The notes beneath the pieces were generated by a model. That model was not told the DNA's origin, searched no databases, and saw nothing but the letters and a program-made list of their open reading frames with translations. The translations under genes and the position numbers were made by a program. 46,465 bases of DNA from Gammaproteobacteria bacterium (GTDB lineage Bacteria; Pseudomonadota; Gammaproteobacteria; Pseudomonadales; Azotimanducaceae): NCBI GenBank assembly GCA_026706665.1, contig JAPOYI010000190.1, forward strand, positions 1-46,465, in the 5' to 3' direction. This document shows, in pieces, positions 40,287 to 46,465 of this stretch. Numbering within the stretch: position 1 is the stretch's first letter; each line of letters opens with the position of its first letter.

Positions 40287-43139
40287 ATGATCGCAGGCAA
40301 TGTCCGCGTAATGCCGCGCGGCCTGTGGCGTCACGTCGTTGTTGTTCGCATCGCGCCATGGGAGCGGCGCGCGCGAGGCTTGTTCGGCGTCGGGCTGCTG
40401 GCACTGATCTGGACCGTATGCGCGGAAAGAGTGGCGCACGCTGCAAGCGAGGCGGCCAGCGCGGAAACATCGGACCAACTTGTCGAGGTCGTGGTCACCG
40501 TTGGTACGCGCGCGAAGGCGCGCGCCGCCGCCGACACTGCGGTGCCGGTGGATGTGTTCGACCGCGAGCAGTTGGAAAGCGTCAATTCCTCCGACCTCGT
40601 GGATGTCCTGAACGACATCGTTCCTTCCTTCAGCGTTCGCCGACAGCCGATTTCCGACGGCGCCTCCTTCATTCGCCCGGTGCATTTGCGGGGCCTCGAC
40701 TCCCATCACATGCTGGTCCTCGTCGACGGGAAACGGCGGCATCGCTCGGCGCTGATGCAACTTGGAGGCTTCGGTGCGCACGGCGTGGATGTCGGCAGCA
40801 TCCCCTCCATCGCCGTCGAGGCGGTGGAGGTGCTGCGGGACGGCGCGGCGGCGCAATACGGGTCCGACGCCATCGCCGGGGTCATGAACTTCAGGCTGAA
40901 GAGGTACGACTCCGGGTTCGATGTCCGTGCCCGCGCCGGGGGATATGCGCGGGGCGACGGCGAGGAGCTGGCCCTGGAAGCGAACGTGGGCTTTCCCCTG
41001 GGTGCGGCCGGCTTCCTCAATGTGAGCGGGCAGTTCTCTGATGCGGCGCCCACGAGCCGCTCACAGCCCTACGACATCGCCATCGGGAATTCGGGCATCA
41101 CGCCGCTCGAGGCGACCGGCAGTCGGCTGACTGTCGACGGCGTCACGTATTTCGGCCCGGATGCCCTGACCTGCACCTATTCGCCTGGCGGCGACCTGTT
41201 GCAGGCCGCGCTCGGCAGCGACGGCATTCCGGACGACCTCGATACGCGCTTCGCCGACAACTTCCACCTCGTCGGAGGGGACCGGCGCTTCCCGAGCCCC
41301 GCGCAGGTCTGGGGCCAGCCGGAGCGCCGCCAGGGCATCGTCGTCGCCAATGCCGAACTGCCGGTACTGGTGCCGGTGCGGATGCCGGAGACCGCGCCCG
41401 CGCTGTCCGCTGCGCTCTATGGGTTTGCCAGTTACTCGACCAAGGACCAGACCGGTGGTTTCTTCTATCGGCGGCCCGGCGTCAGCCAGTTGCTGCCCGT
41501 GCGGCTCGAGGACGGTTCCATCTACGATCCCAGGGCGACGCTTTACCCGGCAGGTTTCACGCCCCAGTTCGCGGGCGACGTGACGGACTACGCCGTCCGG
41601 GGAGGTTTTCGCGGTGAGCGCCGGCGCGTTCGGTCATTCGACCTGACCTTCGACTTCTCGGTCAGCTACGGCGGCAACGAAATCCGCTACAGCATCGCCA
41701 ACACCATGAATCCCTCCATGGGACCGCAATCCCCGACGCGGTTTCGCCCAGGCACGCTTGTCAATGACGAGTACGCGGCGAATGCCGACTTCGTCATCAC
41801 CTGGCAAACGGGCCTTGCGAGCCCGCTCAACGTCGCTTTCGGCTTCGAGCAACGCAGGGAGGGCTATGCGATAGAGGCTGGCGACCCGCCGTCCTACGAG
41901 GTCGGACCCTTCGCCCGCCCGGACCCGTTCAACTTCGAGATCACCCAGGCGGAAGTCGACGCCGATGGCAACGATGACCTGACCGTCGTGGAGTGCCGCA
42001 TTCCCGGCTTCGAGGCCATCGGCGCCCTTTGCCCCGACGGCGACCCCGTCAACAACGCCCTGCCCATAGGTTCGAACGGTTTTCCGGGGTATCCGCCGTT
42101 GTTCACCTCGGATCTTGACCGGGACAGCTACGCGGGCTATCTCGATCTCGAGGTGGATCTCGCCGAGCATTGGCTGGCCGACTTCGCGGCACGTTACGAG
42201 GACTTCTCGGACTTCGGCAACGTCGGCATCTGGAAGCTGGCGACCCGGTACCGCCTGACGGATGATCTAAAGGTGCGCGGCTCCCTGGGCTCCGGATTCC
42301 GCGCACCGACGCCGGGCCAGATCTCCACCACGAACGTGTCGACGCGGATCGATCCGAGCGGCTTTCCGAGAGCCGAGGGCGTGTTTCCACCGGCGCATCC
42401 CGCCGCCGCGCTGTTCGGCGGCCTGCCGCTCGATGCCGAGCACTCCCACTCCTGGACCCTGGGTGCGGCCGCCAGTATCTTCGAAGGCCTCGACCTGACG
42501 GTTGACCTCTATCGCATCCGCCTCGACAGCCGCATCGTGCTGTCCTCCCAGTTCTCGGTCGGACCCGGGGATGCGGCGCGCCTCGTCGCACTCGGCGTTC
42601 CCGGCGCGAGCGACATAGCGCAGGTGCGTTTCTTCACCAACGATGTGGACACCCGAACCCGGGGCATCGACGTGGTCGCGGTGTGGCGCACCGACTGGAG
42701 TCTCGGCAGCACTTCATTGCAGGCGGCAGTGAACTTCAACCGCACGGACTTCACGCGCCGCGGCGACCACGTGGATGCGGAGGCGGAACATGACATCGAA
42801 AGGGGCGCGCCGGACGCAAGCGGCGTGGTCACCGTGACCCACACCCGGAACCGCCTCGACCTGCTGCTGCGCGCGCGGTACTACGGAGCCTACGAGAACA
42901 GCCTGGACGCAAGCCTCGCGACGGTCCAGGGATTCTCTCGCGAAGTCATGGTGGACGTGGAGGCGACCTGGTCATTCCGGGACCGGTATGCTGTCAAGCT
43001 TGGCGCGCAGAACCTCTTCGACAACTACCCGGACCCCGGCGAGTTCGAAACCTGCTGCGGCCGCATCTACCGCAGCGACTCCGTGCCGCCCTGGCAAGGC
43101 GCGCTGGTTTACCTGCAGGCGAGCGTCTCGTCGCGCTGA
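40287..43139 (+). CDS. TonB-dependent outer-membrane receptor
   Basis: Energised import of a large or scarce ligand across the outer membrane. The 950 aa product has a signal peptide (hydrophobic GLFGVGLLALIWTVCA), a TonB-box-like LVEVVVTVGTR, the plug domain (PVDVFDREQLESVNSSDLVD, PVHLRGLDSHHMLVLVDGKR, EAVEVLRDGAAAQYGSDAIA, GVMNFRLK), a 22-strand barrel, and the terminal TonB-receptor signature (KLGAQNLFDNYPD). It ends VYLQASVSSR without the usual terminal Phe. A Cys pair occurs in DGVTYFGPDALTCTY and VVECRIPGF...ALCPDG. It starts 73 nt after DUF3604, likely one transcript. Ligand unknown; iron-siderophore, cobalamin or glycan-type substrates are all possible. An ATG at 40311 is an alternative start. 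Confidence 0.93.
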   Translation: MIAGNVRVMPRGLWRHVVVVRIAPWERRARGLFGVGLLALIWTVCAERVAHAASEAASAETSDQLVEVVVTVGTRAKARAAADTAVPVDVFDREQLESVNSSDLVDVLNDIVPSFSVRRQPISDGASFIRPVHLRGLDSHHMLVLVDGKRRHRSALMQLGGFGAHGVDVGSIPSIAVEAVEVLRDGAAAQYGSDAIAGVMNFRLKRYDSGFDVRARAGGYARGDGEELALEANVGFPLGAAGFLNVSGQFSDAAPTSRSQPYDIAIGNSGITPLEATGSRLTVDGVTYFGPDALTCTYSPGGDLLQAALGSDGIPDDLDTRFADNFHLVGGDRRFPSPAQVWGQPERRQGIVVANAELPVLVPVRMPETAPALSAALYGFASYSTKDQTGGFFYRRPGVSQLLPVRLEDGSIYDPRATLYPAGFTPQFAGDVTDYAVRGGFRGERRRVRSFDLTFDFSVSYGGNEIRYSIANTMNPSMGPQSPTRFRPGTLVNDEYAANADFVITWQTGLASPLNVAFGFEQRREGYAIEAGDPPSYEVGPFARPDPFNFEITQAEVDADGNDDLTVVECRIPGFEAIGALCPDGDPVNNALPIGSNGFPGYPPLFTSDLDRDSYAGYLDLEVDLAEHWLADFAARYEDFSDFGNVGIWKLATRYRLTDDLKVRGSLGSGFRAPTPGQISTTNVSTRIDPSGFPRAEGVFPPAHPAAALFGGLPLDAEHSHSWTLGAAASIFEGLDLTVDLYRIRLDSRIVLSSQFSVGPGDAARLVALGVPGASDIAQVRFFTNDVDTRTRGIDVVAVWRTDWSLGSTSLQAAVNFNRTDFTRRGDHVDAEAEHDIERGAPDASGVVTVTHTRNRLDLLLRARYYGAYENSLDASLATVQGFSREVMVDVEATWSFRDRYAVKLGAQNLFDNYPDPGEFETCCGRIYRSDSVPPWQGALVYLQASVSSR

Positions 43140-43240
43140 CGAAGGATGGCGTTACCCGATGTCGCCGGAGAAGAACTGGAGGTCGGCAGTGTCCGATCTC
43201 CCCTCCGGCTTGATGGAACGACCTCGGCAAACCTCCGCGA

Positions 43241-43627
43241 TCAGGCCGCCCCTGGGCGCGAGATATCCTTCAATAGAACTGCTGGCAGTCGCTCCAATCG
43301 CTCACTTCGCGGATTCACTTCGAATCCCCCGGATTCCAACGCCGTCACGCCAAGCAATGGTTCGATACCGTCGTCGCCGTAGATGATCGTCCCGCCGACT
43401 CTCTCGCCTTCGAATTCGATCTCGGCTACCGTTATGTCCAAGGCGGCGCGTCGGCCGTCGGCAAGGGTGTATTCCCGACTGCCTCTTGGGACGAGTCCGA
43501 TTGCTTCGAGATGAGACCGTGGCACGAGGGAGTCGAAAGCGCCCGTATCGACCAGGAACGCGCCGGTCCAGGTTCTGTGCGGCTCGGCCGGATTGCGGAT
43601 GGTAACGTCAACGTAGGTCGCGCCCAT
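43241..43627 (-). CDS. Clan AA retropepsin-like aspartic protease
   Basis: A 128 aa single-domain protein: GATYVDVTIRNP, then GAFLVDTGAFDSLVPRSHLE with the catalytic DTG, LADGRRAALDITVAEIEFEG, and GTIIYGDDGIEPLLGVTALE, whose LLG follows the flap. This layout is that of small bacterial retropepsin-like (clan AA) proteases, which dimerise to form the active site. No signal peptide. The ATG at 43627 has GGGGAGC about 6 nt upstream; an open frame to 43867 has no features. It is convergent with the TonB receptor gene. About 200 nt without a gene separate it from the sucrase/ferredoxin-like gene. Confidence 0.82.
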   Translation of the reverse strand: MGATYVDVTIRNPAEPHRTWTGAFLVDTGAFDSLVPRSHLEAIGLVPRGSREYTLADGRRAALDITVAEIEFEGERVGGTIIYGDDGIEPLLGVTALESGGFEVNPRSERLERLPAVLLKDISRPGAA

Positions 43628-43829
43628 CGTAGGCTCCCCGATTCTCAATCGTTTCCGAATCGGCAGGATATGTGAAACCGTAAATCGGCAAAAGTCGCGA
43701 TTGGCTTCGATTCGCGTGCGTAATGACCAATGCCTCGCGTCCGCTGTGGCCTCGTCTACCGCACCGATTCCGTGCCACGCCAGCGCCACGGGTCGGTTGT
43801 CGCTCGGAGCGTGCGCCGCGGGATTTGGC

Positions 43830-44678
43830 TTAAGCGCGCTCGAGGGACGCACTGATCGGATGTACACACTGGGGCGTTTCGTCGCCGCAGCTGGCGATGA
43901 TCTCCATCGCTTCGGCTTCCACGACCCGTATGCGGCGTTCGCCGTTCTGCGTTCGAACGACCACCTCGCCCGATTCGCAGCCGACCAGCTCCAGCATTTC
44001 CTCGTCCAGCGCCATCTCCGCCGCCTGCGCGTGGGCGGGCAGAGCGGACCGGCCCCGAACGTGGTCCCGCGCCAGCCGGCCCGCTTCGACGTCCTCGACG
44101 AATCGGGGCACGGCTTCGGGCCGCACGCGGCCGTACAGCACTCCCTGCGGCAGGGTCAGGACGTTCGGCGCGAACCGGTGCCCGCCGACATGGGTCGTCT
44201 GCCAGGCCCGCTCGCCCACGAGTTCACGCAGCCTCGCGTACGCCGGCAGCCCGAAGCGGGCGCAGCAGAGGTCGCGCTGGCCGTTGGTGCAGACGAAGTA
44301 CTGTGACCCTTCGACACGCGGCATGGATTGGTTTCCCAGATCAGTAGCGAGGTCCAGATCCGTGACCGCGCCGTAGCCATCGATCTCCGCGCGGTACAGG
44401 CCTTCCGCCGTGCCTGCGAAGAACGTGGTCTGCTCGCGATCGAGTTCGGGCTGCCTGATGAACTGCAGTCGGGGTTGCAGGCCCCGGTCGGTCACCGACG
44501 CCATCTGCCGGCCGAGCCAGGCCGTGACCTCCGCCGGCAGGTCGTTGTCGGTGACGGCCTTGGCGCGCCACGTCGGGTTGTATTCGAGCAGCAACCAGAC
44601 GTCGACGCGGGCGGCGGTACCGGCGAGGGGCTCGCCGGCGGCGAGGGAAAGCTCGGAGCAGTAGCGGCGCGGACTCAC
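43830..44678 (-). CDS. Sucrase/ferredoxin-like (thioredoxin-fold iron-sulfur) protein
   Basis: A 282 aa protein of the Suc_Fer-like family: RRYCSELSLAAGEPLAGTAA, VDVWLLLEYNP, EGSQYFVCTNGQRDLCCARF (the Cys motif with C-x7-CC that binds a [2Fe-2S] cluster in relatives), WQTTHVGGHRFAPNVLTLPQ and GVLYGRVRPEAV. The HVGGHRFAPN segment is diagnostic of the family. The metabolic role is unknown; relatives are annotated as sucrase, but sugar cleavage is unproven. It starts with GTG at 44678. No neighbour suggests a pathway. Confidence 0.85.
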   Translation of the reverse strand: MSPRRYCSELSLAAGEPLAGTAARVDVWLLLEYNPTWRAKAVTDNDLPAEVTAWLGRQMASVTDRGLQPRLQFIRQPELDREQTTFFAGTAEGLYRAEIDGYGAVTDLDLATDLGNQSMPRVEGSQYFVCTNGQRDLCCARFGLPAYARLRELVGERAWQTTHVGGHRFAPNVLTLPQGVLYGRVRPEAVPRFVEDVEAGRLARDHVRGRSALPAHAQAAEMALDEEMLELVGCESGEVVVRTQNGERRIRVVEAEAMEIIASCGDETPQCVHPISASLERA

Positions 44679-44788
44679 GGTTGAACTCGCCCGGGGTTTA
44701 CGCCGCTGGATGCACCGCGACGACCAAGTGCGGCGGCTACATGGTCAATATGCGAACGGTAGTCCAAGGCGGCGTCCTGAAGTCAGTT

Positions 44789-45865
44789 CTACTTGACCTT
44801 CGGCATGACCTCGTCGGCCATGAGTTGCATGGTCTGGACGACGTCTTCGCGGGAGAGTGTTCGTCCCATCCAGGTGCACATGATCTCGTCGGCGCCGAAA
44901 TCCTCCTCGAGTTCGTGGATGCGATCCACCACCTCCGGCGGCGTTCCGACCAGGTTGGATCCCCTCTCGGGACCGCCCTGTCTGGGGCTCTGTCCTCGTG
45001 CTGCCATTCTTTCCGCGCGCGCCCGGTCGGCGGCTTCCCGGATGCGGTCAACCTCCGCCTGTGACGCCGACACGTGGGCTGTGATTCGAATCACCACCCT
45101 GGGCTTTCCGGGATTGTCCGCGTCCTTCCAGGCCTGGCGGTAGTTCGCCACGTCCTGCTTCAGCACGGCGTCGCCGCGCTCGTTGTGCGAACTGCCCCCG
45201 CCAATGGCGATGCAATAGCCGCTTTTCCCCATGGGAATGAAGTTCTGCTGGCTGTCCAGCGGCAGCAGGATCTGCGGATGGGGCTGCTGCACGGGCTTCG
45301 GGTTGATGCGCGAAACCCCGGGCAGCGGGGGGTAGTTGAAGAACTCGCCCTCGTAGCCGGAAAACTGGTCCTCCGTCCAGACCTTTTTCATGACGTCCAG
45401 GTACTCGAGGAAGTGTCTCTGGCGCCGCGGATCTCCGGTGGTATTGCCTCCCGCGCCGTAGATGAAGCGGCCGTTGCTGACCTGGTCGATGATGGCGATC
45501 TGCTCGGCGACGTTGATGGGGTTCGCCTGCGGCAGGTTATCGAACACGTACTTGTAGCGCTCTCCCGCCTGGCCCCTGCGGTCTATCCTGGAGCCACCTT
45601 CCCGTACGTTGGTCTCGAACTTTTCTCCGGGTGCCCGCAGGTGCGGGAGGTGCACGGCGGTGCCGATCCTGATCCTGCTCGTCACCGCGGCGATCGCCGG
45701 CGCTATCTGCAGCGGTTGAATGCCCCCCAGAGGGACGCCTCCAACCCACACCGAGTCCATTCCGATCTCGTCGGCGGCGGCGACCTCTTTCAGGTTGGCG
45801 GCATAGCCCTCCGTGACTGACTCGTCCGGTTTCGGCCCCCAGAAAGTCAAATACCCAATGTCCAT
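44789..45865 (-). CDS. LLM-class flavin-dependent oxidoreductase
   Basis: A 358 aa luciferase-like enzyme. MDIGYLTFWGPKPDESVTEG, DEIGMDSVWVGGVPLGG, RIRIGTAVHLPHLRAPGEKF, AEQIAIIDQVSNGRFIYGAG and MKKVWTEDQFSGYEGEFFNY outline the TIM barrel with the flavin-binding loop. VVIRITAHVSASQAEVDRIR and DRIHELEEDFGADEIMCTWM close the chain. It is not a close paralogue of the enzyme at 34187-35191. An unusual insert, RIDRRGQAGERYKYVFDNLP, follows the substrate loop. The ATG at 45865 has a GGAGGGG Shine-Dalgarno about 8 nt upstream. Substrate unknown. Confidence 0.9.
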   Translation of the reverse strand: MDIGYLTFWGPKPDESVTEGYAANLKEVAAADEIGMDSVWVGGVPLGGIQPLQIAPAIAAVTSRIRIGTAVHLPHLRAPGEKFETNVREGGSRIDRRGQAGERYKYVFDNLPQANPINVAEQIAIIDQVSNGRFIYGAGGNTTGDPRRQRHFLEYLDVMKKVWTEDQFSGYEGEFFNYPPLPGVSRINPKPVQQPHPQILLPLDSQQNFIPMGKSGYCIAIGGGSSHNERGDAVLKQDVANYRQAWKDADNPGKPRVVIRITAHVSASQAEVDRIREAADRARAERMAARGQSPRQGGPERGSNLVGTPPEVVDRIHELEEDFGADEIMCTWMGRTLSREDVVQTMQLMADEVMPKVK

Positions 45866-45944
45866 GAAACCCCCTCCTTGGTCTCATTCTACCCCGTGAA
45901 ACGCACTCGCGTTTTGGAGTTGGCCTTCGTCGCGTCTCAGGCTT

Positions 45945-46367
45945 TCATGGCGCGAGCGCGGCGCGGATCCTGGCGGCGTTCGCGGCCAGTTCATCGGCGT
46001 CCGCCATGGTTCGCGCGTGGAAGGTCAGCCCTTCGCCCGCGTAGCGCGGTATCACGTGGAAATGGATGTGGAACACGGTCTGTCCCGCATCAACCCCGTT
46101 CAGTTGCGCGATCATCAGCCCCGCCGGATTGAGCGCGGTTTTCACCGCCCTGGCTACGCGCCGCGTGGTCGCGGTGAGGTGCGCGAGCCCTTCGTCGCTC
46201 AAATCGAAGATGTTCTCCGCAGGTTCGCGCGGAATGATGAGCGTATGGCCGGGACTCTGCGGCATCAGGTCCATGAACGCGAAACAGTGTTCCTCGTCGA
46301 GCACCACGTGGGCGTTCGCTTCGCCCCGCAGGATCTTGGCGAAGATATTGTCAGGGTCGTAAGCCAT
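45945..46367 (-). CDS. HIT family nucleotide-binding hydrolase
   Basis: A 140 aa histidine-triad protein: DNIFAKILRGE at the start, HTLIIPREPAENIFDLSDEG, AQLNGVDAGQTVFHIHFHVI, with the catalytic triad HIHFHVIPR. Members hydrolyse nucleoside phosphoramidates and mono-esters such as AMP-lysine. Length is slightly above HinT (about 115-120). The ATG at 46367 begins MAYDPDNIF, the classic N-terminus. It follows the LLM gene with about 80 nt between and points the same way, but no common promoter is evident. Confidence 0.94.
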   Translation of the reverse strand: MAYDPDNIFAKILRGEANAHVVLDEEHCFAFMDLMPQSPGHTLIIPREPAENIFDLSDEGLAHLTATTRRVARAVKTALNPAGLMIAQLNGVDAGQTVFHIHFHVIPRYAGEGLTFHARTMADADELAANAARIRAALAP

Positions 46368-46465
46368 CGGGGCATCGTATCAGTCTGTTGGCGGTCCCGA
46401 TAGCAATAGTCTTGTCCAACGCGAGATGAGCCTAAAGCTGAGATGCGATTCCAACGCAAAGTGAG

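Noticed and set aside
1-46465. CRISPR array, rRNA genes, riboswitch or plasmid origin
   Set aside because: No regularly spaced repeats, no rRNA sequence, no recognisable riboswitch core and no replication-initiator gene were found by eye.

Overview
The window looks like one contiguous piece of a high-GC (roughly 60-65%) Gram-negative chromosome, most like a free-living or symbiotic marine-type gammaproteobacterium. This is inferred from gene content: LepB, Prc and FKBP of proteobacterial type, a large TonB-dependent receptor, a DUF3604 periplasmic protein, two luciferase-like (LLM) oxidoreductases, and a complete propionyl-CoA to succinyl-CoA operon. No taxonomic marker settles it. Nothing in the window indicates a plasmid or an intact prophage.

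Layout. 1-6.8 kb is housekeeping: lepB, a small membrane protein, an FKBP isomerase, the tail-specific protease prc, a TGS-less thrS with a terminator hairpin touching its Shine-Dalgarno sequence, and a probable outer-membrane barrel protein. 6.8-9.9 kb is a tight five-gene minus-strand accessory operon (AlbA_2/Schlafen-type regulator, dual-OB protein broken by a frameshift, two DUF488 proteins, NYN/PIN nuclease). 10-12.3 kb holds a polytopic membrane protein and an exported amidohydrolase. 12.3-17 kb is a gene graveyard: a putP 3' fragment, a VOC protein, a multiply broken gene, a frameshifted restriction endonuclease beside an apparently intact C5 cytosine methyltransferase, and a mosaic of DUF4338, ISAs1-like and IS481/ISNCY-like transposase fragments.

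17-23.7 kb carries an acyl-CoA dehydrogenase, tRNA-Ala(CGC), a TagD-like nucleotidyltransferase, a Uma2-family protein, a beta-propeller glycosidase-like protein and a single-chain GmrSD type IV restriction enzyme. 23.8-31 kb is a four-gene minus-strand operon with overlapping stop/start codons: methylmalonyl-CoA mutase, epimerase, carboxyltransferase and a long biotin carboxylase-BCCP. Together they convert propionyl-CoA to succinyl-CoA. 31.0-31.4 kb holds remnants of another restriction-modification system (methyltransferase C-terminus overlapping a BglII-like endonuclease N-terminus).

31.6-46.4 kb carries an NhaC-type antiporter, a lytic transglycosylase, an F420-type LLM oxidoreductase and a plus-strand run of isocitrate/isopropylmalate dehydrogenase-like, alpha/beta hydrolase, PlsC-like acyltransferase, DUF3604 and TonB receptor genes. 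A minus-strand set follows: aspartic protease, sucrase/ferredoxin-like protein, a second LLM oxidoreductase and a HIT protein.

The best candidate for a little-described system is the AlbA_2 / dual-OB / DUF488 / DUF488 / NYN operon. Its architecture resembles nucleic-acid-directed conflict systems, but function is not shown by the sequence, and two of its genes look damaged in this copy. All family assignments come from reading motifs by eye; no search was run.
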